Virus record (IMG/VR): IMGVR_UViG_3300006919_000312
Span: 1 to 28,193 of that record
Source: a virus
Direction: 5' to 3' (one strand)
DNA length: 28,193 bases
Below, piece by piece: positions 7,029 through 13,949 of the stretch (its first letter is position 1; each line of letters begins with the position of its first letter). A program made the position numbers and the translations under genes. The notes beneath the pieces are model-generated. The model did not search any database. It saw nothing but the letters and a program-made list of their open reading frames with translations, and was not told the DNA's origin.

Positions 7029-7404
7029 ACACCACTGGGTTGGTCGTAAGCCTGACCCTAAGAAGTACTTCGGGTTTGTGTACGAGATCACATGCTTGGT
7101 TAACGGAAAGAAGTACGTGGGTAAGAAACAATACCACCGTTGGAGCCGACGCAAGATTGCTGGCCCATCGAAGTGGGAGTTCTACCAGTCTTCCTCCAAG
7201 CATGTGGCTGAGGACATCAAGAAGTACGGGGCTGACAAGTTTGAGTTCCGTATCCTGAAGAACTACAAGACACGAGGCGGCTTGGTGTATGGGGAAGCAA
7301 ACCTCCAACACAAACGAGACGTCTTAACCAAACGAAAAGGAGACGAACGTGTCTACTACAATGCACAAATCGCAGGAATCAAATGGATTCCAAAGGAGTG
7401 GTGA
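7009..7404 (+). CDS. GIY-YIG family endonuclease
   Basis: I choose the ATG at 7009 (AAAGGG ahead), giving 131 residues. The N-terminal GIY-YIG signature is visible as GFVYEITC (Y25) and KKYVGKK (Y36, G38), about 10 residues apart. Basic residues (R44, R47, R48) follow, then a KKYGADKFEFRIL helix-strand, and the expected catalytic glutamate in YGEANLQ (E96). This is the full catalytic domain, with no separate DNA-binding domain as in long homing enzymes. It overlaps the exonuclease by 20 bases and is TGATG-coupled to the metallophosphoesterase. In T7 this region codes endonuclease I, so the protein may be a functional substitute (junction resolution or host DNA breakdown). A small free-standing homing endonuclease is the alternative. 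Confidence 0.85.
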   Translation: MSRKQPEHHWVGRKPDPKKYFGFVYEITCLVNGKKYVGKKQYHRWSRRKIAGPSKWEFYQSSSKHVAEDIKKYGADKFEFRILKNYKTRGGLVYGEANLQHKRDVLTKRKGDERVYYNAQIAGIKWIPKEW

Positions 7405-8174
7405 TGACTGATCATCTTGTCATCTTCGACATGCAAGTGAAGCCCGACTCTGACCTCTCTCATCTGCCAGCCATAGGTAACTACATCGTCCGTCATCAAC
7501 CGGAGAAGATCATTGTCATTGGTGACTGGTGGGACATGCACTCACTATCTTCATATGACAGAGGGACCAAGAACGCTGAAGGTGCACGGTATCAGGATGA
7601 TATCAAAGCCGGTATCAAAGCCATGGCCAAGATGCTACGTCCTGTTCACTTCCACAATGAACATATGAAACTGATGAAGAAGAAACAGTACCAACCTGAG
7701 ATGCACTTCACCATTGGTAACCATGAGGAAAGGATCATGCGTCATGTCAATGCCAACCCAATCTTGGAAGGAACGCTTGGTTACCATAACCTTCGTCTCA
7801 CTGAGTTTGGTTTTACTACTCATGATTTCCTCACTCCTGTCATTCTTGATGGGGTAGAGTACGTCCACTACGTACAGAACAGGAACTCCAAGTACGCCAA
7901 GTCTAGTTCCAAAGCCAGCATCGAACAGACCAAGGTGTCGGTCACCCAAGGACACCGGCCCTGCCTTGATGTTTACACAACATGGGGTGACAAGCAAGGG
8001 ATGATGTGGTCTATCACCTGTGGTTCGTCGTACCTTGACCTTGAGGAATTTAAGAAGGCACAGGGTAACCAACATTGGCGTGGTATTGTACATAAACGTA
8101 ACGTCAAAGAAGGTGACTTTGATCCCACGTTCTTTCGTCTGTCCTCTTTGATGGAAGAGTATAGTGATGATTGA
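7404..8174 (+). CDS. Calcineurin-like metallophosphoesterase
   Basis: With the ATG at 7404 (AAGGAG ahead, TGATG overlap with the GIY-YIG gene) the protein has 256 residues. Metal-binding motifs occur in the family order: FDMQ (D9, with Q11 where most members have His), GDWWD (D41, D44), GNHEER (N106, H107), then H155 and GHRP (H184). The Gln variant of motif I is common in phage members. These enzymes hydrolyse phosphomonoesters or phosphodiesters with two metals. The substrate is unknown; phage relatives have been proposed to act on nucleic acid ends or cyclic nucleotides. It sits among nucleases and nucleotide enzymes, so a nucleic-acid role is reasonable. Confidence 0.88.
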   Translation: MTDHLVIFDMQVKPDSDLSHLPAIGNYIVRHQPEKIIVIGDWWDMHSLSSYDRGTKNAEGARYQDDIKAGIKAMAKMLRPVHFHNEHMKLMKKKQYQPEMHFTIGNHEERIMRHVNANPILEGTLGYHNLRLTEFGFTTHDFLTPVILDGVEYVHYVQNRNSKYAKSSSKASIEQTKVSVTQGHRPCLDVYTTWGDKQGMMWSITCGSSYLDLEEFKKAQGNQHWRGIVHKRNVKEGDFDPTFFRLSSLMEEYSDD

Positions 8175-8364
8175 TTGGGTTGAGTTTAGACATGCAGTAT
8201 GTGACAGGTACACCTCTGCTGAAATTGTGGATACCCTTGGGTTGACAGCTGAAGAACTTTATGCTACACTTGAGGTACACATCATAGAGAACTACCAATT
8301 GTTTGACCTTGTCCTTAGGGAGATGGGATTAGACTATGAAGAAGAAGAGGAGGAAGAGTATTAA
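8167..8364 (+). CDS. Small protein with poly-Glu tail
   Basis: This 65-residue protein starts at ATG 8167 (a GTG at 8164 is also possible), overlapping the end of the phosphoesterase gene by 8 bases. The body (YTSAEIVDTLGLTAEEL) has the look of a short helix-turn-helix: two helices around LGLT. It ends in a run of seven glutamates and a Tyr. The DNA encoding that acidic run is read in a second frame as the basic start of the next small gene. Promoter P3 lies inside it. The function is unknown; DNA mimicry or binding would be speculation. Confidence 0.72.
   Translation: MIDWVEFRHAVCDRYTSAEIVDTLGLTAEELYATLEVHIIENYQLFDLVLREMGLDYEEEEEEEY
8242..8270 (+). promoter_or_regulatory. Sigma-70 type promoter P3
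   Basis: TTGACA (8242-8247), a 17-base spacer ending ATGC, and TACACT (8265-8270), with a TGn extended -10. It lies inside the small acidic-tail gene. The RNA would begin near 8277, about 60 bases ahead of the basic mini-protein at 8336, and would continue through MazG and the ribonucleotide reductase. The same -35, spacer length and TGC context occur in P2. Confidence 0.7.
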
Positions 8365-8503
8365 ACCAAGAAACGTGGCGGCTCATGAACTTGAGTCACC
8401 ACTGTATCAACATAAGATCATCCCTAACAAGAAACGAGGACAACAAGATGTTTCAAAAGCTACTAGGAAGAGACAAGCCAGAGATGGAGGAGATTCTATT
8501 TAA
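8336..8503 (+). CDS. Basic 55-residue mini-protein, overlapping both neighbours
   Basis: ATG at 8336 opens a 55-residue frame beginning MKKKRRKSIKPRN, then HELESPLYQHKIIPNKKRG, ending in a second basic segment (KATRKRQARD). Its pattern (basic start, short P-L-Y/F-x-x-K-I/V-x-x-x-K-K core) resembles small basic proteins found at this place in many T7-like phages, so I believe it is real. The first 29 bases overlap the poly-Glu end of the upstream gene in another frame, and the last 56 overlap the next gene. AGGGAG lies 13 bases upstream, rather far. It is probably a nucleic-acid binding accessory, by composition only. Confidence 0.65.
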   Translation: MKKKRRKSIKPRNVAAHELESPLYQHKIIPNKKRGQQDVSKATRKRQARDGGDSI

Positions 8504-8675
8504 CCCTGATCCTCTTATCAATAGACTTGAGATGGTGACCAAGTTAATCCGAATGAGGGATTACGAAGAACTCAGCCTCAACTCAGAGAATCAGATTAAC
8601 AGGGCTATTGAGTTGATCTTCTACTCTCTTGAACCTGATGACTACAAAAGGATAAGAGATGAAGCACTACACTAA
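8448..8675 (+). CDS. Hypothetical 75-residue protein
   Basis: The ATG at 8448 is preceded by GAGGA at 8436-8440 with 7 bases of spacing, which favours it over an in-frame ATG at 8385. The protein is acidic-amphipathic and probably all-helical (NRLEMVTKLIRMRDYEEL, then a C-terminal helix), with no cysteine or membrane motif. It overlaps the basic mini-protein by 56 bases and MazG by 17 bases. Tight coupling to MazG suggests co-expression with nucleotide metabolism. I do not recognise the family. Confidence 0.72.
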   Translation: MFQKLLGRDKPEMEEILFNPDPLINRLEMVTKLIRMRDYEELSLNSENQINRAIELIFYSLEPDDYKRIRDEALH

Positions 8676-9078
8676 GGAGCAAAAGGTTGCAGAGTTTCAT
8701 AAGGCGATGGGGTTGCCGATTGACATCACATCCACTGTAACCCAACTGAAGCTACGTGCACGGTTGATTACGGAAGAGGCAATGGAAGTTGTCAAGGCCA
8801 TGGAGGTGTTGGAGATGGAGCATGAGCGTTCCAAACCTGGTACCAAAGCTCAATGGGCACACTTGATGAAGGAGCTTGCTGATTTACAGTACGTACTCAG
8901 CGGAACCATTGTAACATTCAAAGAACTCTCCCCTGAATTTAATGTAGTCTTTAACCGAGTGCATGAAAGCAACATGTCGAAGCTAGATGATGATGGTAAC
9001 CCCATCAGAGATAAAGAAGGTAAGGTTATGAAAGGACCTAACTATGTTGAAGCTAAATTAGAGGACCTATTTATCTGA
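8659..9078 (+). CDS. mazG-like: MazG-like nucleotide pyrophosphohydrolase
   Basis: This 139-residue all-alpha NTP pyrophosphatase has the metal site visible as E39-E40-x2-E43 (ITEEAMEVV) and E72-x2-D75 (KELADLQ). The phage-typical NRVHESNMSKL follows at ~99-109. The end (GPNYVEAKLEDLF) is also typical of the phage PRA-PH/MazG subgroup. Such enzymes hydrolyse NTPs or dNTPs to the monophosphate. In marine phages they are thought to recycle host nucleotides, or to alter ppGpp levels; the substrate here is not determined. AAAAGGAT precedes the ATG. It is placed just upstream of the reductase, consistent with a nucleotide-supply module. Confidence 0.9.
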   Translation: MKHYTKEQKVAEFHKAMGLPIDITSTVTQLKLRARLITEEAMEVVKAMEVLEMEHERSKPGTKAQWAHLMKELADLQYVLSGTIVTFKELSPEFNVVFNRVHESNMSKLDDDGNPIRDKEGKVMKGPNYVEAKLEDLFI

Positions 9079-9434
9079 TGGTTGAGTTTGAAGAAGAGTA
9101 CACTGAACTCCCCATCGAGATTATCAAAGACAATAGAAGGTGGATCAGGAATGATCTACTTGCCAAAACAAATGCGGATATGCTGTTACAAAAGATACAG
9201 GAAGATGATGGACAACACTACAATCCCAGTGAAGTCCGGCAACATATCCAAGATGCAACCGGTAGATTCCTTGCCTTATGGAGTCTACTCAATGGAGGGG
9301 AGACAGAAAATTCACCGCAGATTATGCAGCAAATAAACGGGATATGCTCCGCATTAGTCGCAGCATATAAACTTACGGAAGGGAAACAACCTACACTTAA
9401 GTTCAAAGATGAACAGTATACGGAGGTTAAATAA
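9078..9434 (+). CDS. Hypothetical 118-residue protein
   Basis: The ATG overlaps the MazG stop codon by one base (TGATG), which implies coupled translation. The sequence looks helical, with an acidic start (VEFEEEYTELP), a central RFLALWSLLNGG stretch that is amphipathic but not clearly a membrane segment, and a charged C-terminus. It has no cysteines apart from one near residue 89 and no recognised motif. It lies between two nucleotide-metabolism genes. The family is unknown to me. Confidence 0.78.
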   Translation: MVEFEEEYTELPIEIIKDNRRWIRNDLLAKTNADMLLQKIQEDDGQHYNPSEVRQHIQDATGRFLALWSLLNGGETENSPQIMQQINGICSALVAAYKLTEGKQPTLKFKDEQYTEVK

Positions 9435-9436
9435 AG

Positions 9437-11128
9437 ATGATCGGACCACAAGTAAAGGAGTGTGCAGACCTACATGCTACGAAATACAGGTTACCAAATG
9501 AGTCATATGAAGAAGGGATCGCCCGTAATGCAGCGGCACTTTCCGACAGTGAAGGTCACCGACAAAAACTTAGAAGCATTCTTGGAGAGCAACGATTTAT
9601 GCCAGCCGGGCGAGTGCAATCTGCAATGGGTTCCCCTAGAGATGTTACAGCCTACAACTGTTTCGTTTCGGGAACTATTGAAGACTCGATGGAGAGTCTC
9701 TACAAGAGGACTGCACAAGCGGCTGAGACAATGCGGCGAGGGGGTGGGATTGGTTATGACTTCTCTCGTCTACGTCCTCGTGGTGATCGGATTGTCAGTC
9801 TCGACTCTTCCGCTTCTGGCCCTGTTAGCTTCATGCGAGTCTTTGATGCTTGGTGCGCAACGATTGTATCGGCGGGTCATAGACGAGGAGCAATGATGGG
9901 TGTCCTCCGTGTCGATCACCCTGACATTGAGGAGTTCATCCGTGCCAAACGAAATGAGACTGACCTTCGTAACTTCAACATCTCCATCGGCATTACTGAC
10001 GAGTTCATGAGGTGTGTTGAGAAAGGAACCACCTTTGATCTGGTATTCGAAGGACGGGTTTACCGTACCATTGATGCTGGTGCGCTTTGGGATGAGATCA
10101 TGCGAAGCACCTGGGACTGGGCCGAGCCTGGTGTACTGTTCATCGACAGGATCAATCAAGACAATCCCCTATTCTATGTGGAGCGCATTGAAGCAACTAA
10201 CCCGTGTGGAGAGCAACCCCTCCCGCCTTTCGGTGCTTGTCTCCTTGGTTCGTTCAACCTAGTTAAGTATGTAAACCCTGAAGGGAGGTTCAACTTTGAC
10301 CTATTTAAAGAGGATATCCCTCATGTTGTACGTGCGATGGACAACGTTATCGATAGGACAAACTACCCTCTTAAAGAACAGCGTGAAGAGGCTCAGAAGA
10401 AACGTCGGATGGGATTGGGCATCACCGGCACTGCTAACGCTATACTTCTATGCGGTCATTCTTATGGTGATGATGCTTCACTACGTCTTGTACGTAAAAT
10501 CATGAAGACTTTGTGTCTCACCGCATATGAGACATCGTCTGACTTGGCTGTTGAGAAGGGTACATTCCCTTTGTTCAGTGAAGAGTACCTTGATAACGAG
10601 TTCATGCAGAAGTTTCCTGATGATCTCAAAGCCAAGATCAAACAACAGGGTATGCGTAACAGTCACCTGATCAGCATTGCCCCTACAGGTACCATCTCCT
10701 TCACCGCTGACAACATCAGCAGTGGCATTGAGCCGGTGTTTGCGTACGAGGTACACCGTACTGTGGAGACAGACCTAGGTAAGGTGATCGTCCCTCTGAA
10801 GGACTACGTATGGAACTACCACGGCCTCAAGGATAAGACTGCGGATCAGTTGTCTGTTGATGACCACCTCAACATGCAGATTGCAGTGCAGCCTTGGGTG
10901 GACTCAGCCGTATCAAAGACCCTGAACGTGGGTGATGATGTCACCTTCGAAGAGTTCAAGGATACCTACCTCAAGGCATGGAAGGGTAAGCTGAAAGGAG
11001 TCACCACCTTCCGTCCCAGTGGTAAACGCTACGGTATCCTGAACAAGGTAGAGCCTGAAGAGGATGTGTATGAGGACGGTGCCGCCTGTTTCATTGACCC
11101 TGAGACTGGACAAAAGGAGTGCGGATAA
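9437..11128 (+). CDS. nrdJ-like: Adenosylcobalamin-dependent (class II) ribonucleoside reductase
   Basis: This 563-residue protein would reduce ribonucleotides to deoxyribonucleotides using coenzyme B12. The redox/radical cysteines are visible: C75 in YNCFVSGT, C257 in the N-P-C-G-E motif (N255, C257, E259), and C268 in GACLLGSFNL. RGGGIGYDFS (101-110) and the phosphate-binding APTGTIS (415-421) are also typical. A C-terminal pair (C551, C562) would shuttle electrons. The CLLGSxNL form, compact length and absence of any small (NrdB) subunit gene nearby point to class II rather than class I. GGAGG lies 10 bases ahead of the ATG. With MazG it forms the phage's DNA-precursor supply. Such enzymes are frequent in marine podoviruses infecting B12-using hosts. 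Confidence 0.93.
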   Translation: MIGPQVKECADLHATKYRLPNESYEEGIARNAAALSDSEGHRQKLRSILGEQRFMPAGRVQSAMGSPRDVTAYNCFVSGTIEDSMESLYKRTAQAAETMRRGGGIGYDFSRLRPRGDRIVSLDSSASGPVSFMRVFDAWCATIVSAGHRRGAMMGVLRVDHPDIEEFIRAKRNETDLRNFNISIGITDEFMRCVEKGTTFDLVFEGRVYRTIDAGALWDEIMRSTWDWAEPGVLFIDRINQDNPLFYVERIEATNPCGEQPLPPFGACLLGSFNLVKYVNPEGRFNFDLFKEDIPHVVRAMDNVIDRTNYPLKEQREEAQKKRRMGLGITGTANAILLCGHSYGDDASLRLVRKIMKTLCLTAYETSSDLAVEKGTFPLFSEEYLDNEFMQKFPDDLKAKIKQQGMRNSHLISIAPTGTISFTADNISSGIEPVFAYEVHRTVETDLGKVIVPLKDYVWNYHGLKDKTADQLSVDDHLNMQIAVQPWVDSAVSKTLNVGDDVTFEEFKDTYLKAWKGKLKGVTTFRPSGKRYGILNKVEPEEDVYEDGAACFIDPETGQKECG

Positions 11129-11292
11129 TGAAGTATTTTATCCTTAAGAAAGTGTATGAACATGTTGCCACATACGATACGGAGGAGAAAGCTGAAGAAG
11201 TTCTTGACCAATTAGGTAGAGATTATATGAACTCTTTCGGAGAGTTTAGTCCTTACTTCATTGAAGAATATGAGGGGGATGAAGATGCCTGA
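11128..11292 (+). CDS. Hypothetical 54-residue acidic protein
   Basis: The ATG overlaps the reductase stop (TAATG), and AAGGAG at 11114-11119 lies 8 bases ahead inside the reductase gene. The protein reads as a short strand-helix-strand: MKYFILKKVYEHVATYDTEE, a helix (EKAEEVLDQLG), then FSPYFIEEYEGD. Placement and codon use look genuine. It could be a small reductase partner, since glutaredoxin-like genes often follow phage reductases, but it has no cysteines, so it is not a redoxin. Confidence 0.75.
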   Translation: MKYFILKKVYEHVATYDTEEKAEEVLDQLGRDYMNSFGEFSPYFIEEYEGDEDA

Positions 11293-11437
11293 CATTGAAA
11301 GAGAGTTTGCCTACCAACAAGAGCAGCAGAAGAAAACAACCCAAGCCTACCGAGACAACTGGAACCACATATTCAAACCCAAGACAGAAAAGGAGAAGAA
11401 AGATGTACGGCAAGGAAGCGATGGAAGCAATGAATGA
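11285..11437 (+). CDS. Hypothetical 50-residue protein
   Basis: ATG at 11285 overlaps the preceding gene by 8 bases. GAGGGGGA just upstream serves as ribosome site. The product is hydrophilic (REFAYQQEQQKKTTQAYR, then WNHIFKPKTEKEKK) and probably one long helix. Its last 35 bases overlap the next gene in another frame. I recognise no family. Confidence 0.65.
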   Translation: MPDIEREFAYQQEQQKKTTQAYRDNWNHIFKPKTEKEKKDVRQGSDGSNE

Positions 11438-11726
11438 CCACCCAATTGAAGATGCGTTCCATTCACCTGATATCTCTGTGTCGCCTGAAGAGGATGAATG
11501 GATTCGTAAGCGATGGGGTACGTATGATGAGCCTGACCCTGTCGTTGCTGCCAATATCCGCCGACTGAGTGAACGATCAGCTGAAGGTATGAAGAAATAT
11601 GGCACCACAATGATGCGTGATGACCTGACCTCTGTGGAATGGATTGACCATGCCATTGAGGAAGCCCTTGACTTTGCCAACTACCTTGAACGTCTTAAAT
11701 ACGACCTATTGAAAGGAACCAAATAA
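11403..11726 (+). CDS. Phage protein with EExLD helix, possible all-alpha NTP pyrophosphatase relative
   Basis: I choose the ATG at 11403 (AAGGAG 7 bases ahead), giving 107 residues. An upstream in-frame start at 11295 would add a low-complexity basic stretch that is the shadow of the neighbouring gene. The C-terminal half contains RSAEGMKKYGTT, then DDLTSVEWIDHAIEEALDF and ANYLERL. This 'KYG ... EW(I/L)xHAxEExLDxxxYL' pattern is frequent in small phage proteins. The E-E-x-x-D helix resembles one half of the MazG-type metal site, so a nucleotide hydrolase relative is conceivable. A second metal helix is not evident and the activity is unproven. Confidence 0.8.
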   Translation: MYGKEAMEAMNDHPIEDAFHSPDISVSPEEDEWIRKRWGTYDEPDPVVAANIRRLSERSAEGMKKYGTTMMRDDLTSVEWIDHAIEEALDFANYLERLKYDLLKGTK

Positions 11727-11950
11727 TGAATCCGCACTTGGAAGAAGCACTTGAGATGATTATGGATGAAGGTATCGGGGATAAGTTCACCGTCGCCACC
11801 TTACAAGAGTTGATCTTTGATATCAGCTGTGACCCTGATGGGTTCGAAGCAGTCACCGGAGTTGGCGGGGAGGAAATGCTTGATGCCCTTTGTCTGTTGA
11901 TCAGTTGGTACGGTGTCCCTGGTAAGGATTTCGAACCTGATGGATGTTGA
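11726..11950 (+). CDS. Hypothetical 74-residue protein
   Basis: The ATG overlaps the last base of the upstream stop (TAATG). The product is acidic and mostly helical, with GFEAVTGVGGEEML and LCLLISWYGVPGKDF segments. The short hydrophobic run near residue 56 is too brief for a membrane span. It is part of a string of small ORFs at the end of the early/middle operon. The function is unknown. Confidence 0.72.
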   Translation: MNPHLEEALEMIMDEGIGDKFTVATLQELIFDISCDPDGFEAVTGVGGEEMLDALCLLISWYGVPGKDFEPDGC

Positions 11951-12158
11951 TAATAGAAAACTGGTAGCTGCTCAGTACGTGCTAGATCGGGTCATAGGTT
12001 GGGTAGATGATATACGAGCAGCATCTTACCCACATACCCCTGAGTCTTACGGTCTACAGTATACGTATTTTGTAGCTACCTTGGACAAGGTACAAGAGTT
12101 ACTCAACAGTCAGGATAGTGAGGATCAACCCGATGAAACAATTGCCCGCCGACGATAA
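11940..12158 (+). CDS. Hypothetical 72-residue protein
   Basis: The ATG at 11940 overlaps the upstream gene by 11 bases. AAGGA lies about 12 bases ahead, a weak site. The protein is helical (KLVAAQYVLDRVIGWVDDIR, then VATLDKVQELLNS) with a charged C-terminal tail. No motif or family is recognised. Confidence 0.65.
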   Translation: MDVDNRKLVAAQYVLDRVIGWVDDIRAASYPHTPESYGLQYTYFVATLDKVQELLNSQDSEDQPDETIARRR

Positions 12159-12273
12159 ACCCGTAGCTCAACCTCCCCCACATTCTCAGCAAGAAACGCG
12201 GAGAATAGCAGAGTTAATCTCCGAAAAGTGTGAAACAATTTGGCCTGTAAGTTGGAAGGAACTAATGAAATGA
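12133..12273 (+). CDS. Hypothetical 46-residue protein
   Basis: ATG at 12133 lies 9 bases after GAGGA and overlaps the upstream gene by 26 bases. The product has a proline-rich N-terminus (KPVAQPPPHS), then a helix (ETRRIAELISEK) and ends WPVSWKELMK. The good ribosome site supports it. The function is unknown. Confidence 0.5.
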   Translation: MKQLPADDKPVAQPPPHSQQETRRIAELISEKCETIWPVSWKELMK

Positions 12274-12368
12274 GAGAATTAAGCACTTTACTGAACGATA
12301 ATGGGATTTATGAGCAGATAACAGTAGAAGTACTAACGGCTCCACTTCTCAGCAGAAAAAGGACTTGA
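12270..12368 (+). CDS. Possible 32-residue leaderless-type ORF at operon end
   Basis: An ATGA overlap with the previous stop opens a 32-codon frame ending at 12368. AAGGA at 12256-12260 is suitably placed. This would be the last plus-strand gene, ending 6 bases before the convergent holin gene. The length is too short to judge by composition, so it is listed as possible only. Confidence 0.3.
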   Translation: MRELSTLLNDNGIYEQITVEVLTAPLLSRKRT

Positions 12369-12374
12369 ATCATT

Positions 12375-12773
12375 TCATTGCTTGCTTCCATCCATAAAGG
12401 TCTTGGCACCTCTGACCAATCCTTTGATGCCGAACGAAGCAGCGAAGCAGACATAAAGAAGGGTCCAGTACTCTTCTGGGATGCGTGTCTTGATAATAAT
12501 AAAAGCAGACTCAAGCCGAGACACAACTTCCATATCACCAAAGGCAGCAGCAACAAACATAACAATAATCGGAGCAGTGATGACAATGGTAAGGTACTCA
12601 TCCTTCCAACTGTCACCACTGTTCTCTGCCTGGATGGCGTCCCAATCCTGATCCCCTTTAATTACAGCCACATCACGTTCGTGCTTGGCCTGGGCTTTCT
12701 CAGCCTTGTTAGAGAGGTACTGTTTACCTACACTGAACAAGCCAGAAACTATTGATCCTAATATTGGTATCAT
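12375..12773 (-). CDS. Holin, GTA-type three-helix family
   Basis: This 132-residue membrane protein has a short hydrophobic N-terminal helix (IPILGSIVSGLFSV), a charged helical segment with DQDWDAIQAE and SWKDEY (~42-60), a strong membrane span at 61-79 (LTIVITAPIIVMFVAAAFG) and another at ~102-119. The Dxx-W...SWKDE pattern before the first full span is characteristic of the 'holin of 3 TMs' family described in gene transfer agents and many podoviruses. It would open the inner membrane at lysis. It is the last gene of the late operon, 17 bases after the fibre gene, with GAAGGGAAAG as ribosome site. It ends 6 bases from the convergent early operon. Confidence 0.82.
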   Translation of the reverse strand: MIPILGSIVSGLFSVGKQYLSNKAEKAQAKHERDVAVIKGDQDWDAIQAENSGDSWKDEYLTIVITAPIIVMFVAAAFGDMEVVSRLESAFIIIKTRIPEEYWTLLYVCFAASFGIKGLVRGAKTFMDGSKQ

Positions 12774-12790
12774 TCTATTTCTTTCCCTTC

Positions 12791-13948
12791 TTAAACGTTA
12801 TCGTAAGCGTTGAGGCTGAACCGGCAGATGACATCACATGTGCCAGTCCCACCAGATGCGTTCGCCGTGAAATACAGCACGTCGCTTGACGTTAGAAGGA
12901 ACTTGATTGGGTCTCTAATAGTATTATGGTCCTGTACCGACGTATCAAGGTTCACCCTGAAAATCTCGTATCGGGTTGCCAAGTTCCTGTTGAAGGCATA
13001 ACCTTTCAAGATGATGTCTCTTGACTTGTTAGACGAGATGATGTTGAAATACAGAAACTCTACCACTGCCGTCTGGCTGAATCCTGTGTGAAAAATGCAC
13101 TGCTGCGTGACGGACCCCTCTGCCGGGATGCTGGCTTGAAAGCTGCCGTTCGTCGTCGCCGTAATAGTGATGTTACTGGCGTTGTAGTTGAGGCTACCGG
13201 ATGCGCTAACTAAACAACGATTAATCCCAAAGCCAGTGAAGCTAGTGGTATCTGTGCCGTCCGTGCCTAGATTATGTTCGGCGACAGCTTGGTTGCCGTC
13301 AGAGTCCAGATAGTAGAATGTCAACTGGGTCGCGCCTGTCGTACCCGCTCCGTCTGTTGACCCACCAGCAGTGCCATCATAGGCGATGTCGAAGGTGGAA
13401 GCCGTGGTGAGGATCGTCGGCGCTGTCGCACTGTCAGGCCAGATGATGCTCTCTGTGCCATCGGCCAGCGCCAATCTATAGCCAAACGTGTTCCAACCCA
13501 GCACACCGCTGCGAAGATTTCGCCGCACTTCATCCTGGAAGTCTGTGGGGCGCACGATGATGGCATCAGTGTCCACGCCAACCGATTGATTCAGTGGCGC
13601 GTTGCCATTGCTATATGGGCCAAAGTAGGTGTATAGACGGAGATAAGTCTGGTCGCCATCTGCGTCGTTCACGAAGCGCACCCGCACATACCTACCGTTA
13701 ACCTTGGCATTGTGGTATTCGTGGATACCCGCCGCAACCCGGAAGCCTTGCACAGGGAACGTACTGTCAGAGTTCACGGCATCGTTAGAGAAATCGAAGT
13801 ATAACGTACCCGGCTGGTCTGTCTTGAGGCTGACCGTTGCGCCATCTAGGCAGCGTGACCATGTACCAGTGAAGGTACTTCCACTTGTCAGTAAGGTAGT
13901 TGTGGTATTTTCACTATTTACTGACGCACCATTAGGAATATAACTCAT
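12791..13948 (-). CDS. Tail fibre / adhesin-like structural protein
   Basis: This 385-residue protein is rich in Ser, Thr, Asn and Gly, with beta-strand-like alternation throughout and few charged clusters. The N-terminal part (SYIPNGASVNSENTT, then FTGTWSRCLDGATVSLKTD) recalls a discoidin-like or galactose-binding-type beta sandwich frequent in marine phage fibre genes; a region with AIIVRPTDFQDEVRRN follows. No enzyme motif is visible. It starts one base after the stop of the collagen-like gene, so the two are probably co-translated and may be parts of one host-recognition structure. The DNA is GC-rich (37 G/C in 13321-13380). Confidence 0.75.
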   Translation of the reverse strand: MSYIPNGASVNSENTTTTLLTSGSTFTGTWSRCLDGATVSLKTDQPGTLYFDFSNDAVNSDSTFPVQGFRVAAGIHEYHNAKVNGRYVRVRFVNDADGDQTYLRLYTYFGPYSNGNAPLNQSVGVDTDAIIVRPTDFQDEVRRNLRSGVLGWNTFGYRLALADGTESIIWPDSATAPTILTTASTFDIAYDGTAGGSTDGAGTTGATQLTFYYLDSDGNQAVAEHNLGTDGTDTTSFTGFGINRCLVSASGSLNYNASNITITATTNGSFQASIPAEGSVTQQCIFHTGFSQTAVVEFLYFNIISSNKSRDIILKGYAFNRNLATRYEIFRVNLDTSVQDHNTIRDPIKFLLTSSDVLYFTANASGGTGTCDVICRFSLNAYDNV

Positions 13949-13949
13949 C

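Noticed and set aside
8385-8447. Upstream ATG at 8385 as start of the 75-residue protein
   Set aside because: The extra 21 residues have no ribosome site, and the ATG at 8448 has GAGGA at ideal spacing.
12308-12400. Possible bidirectional terminator: AGAAGT and ACTTCT separated by 12 bases at the operon junction
   Set aside because: The stem is only 6 bp, A/T-rich, and neither strand has a following T-run.
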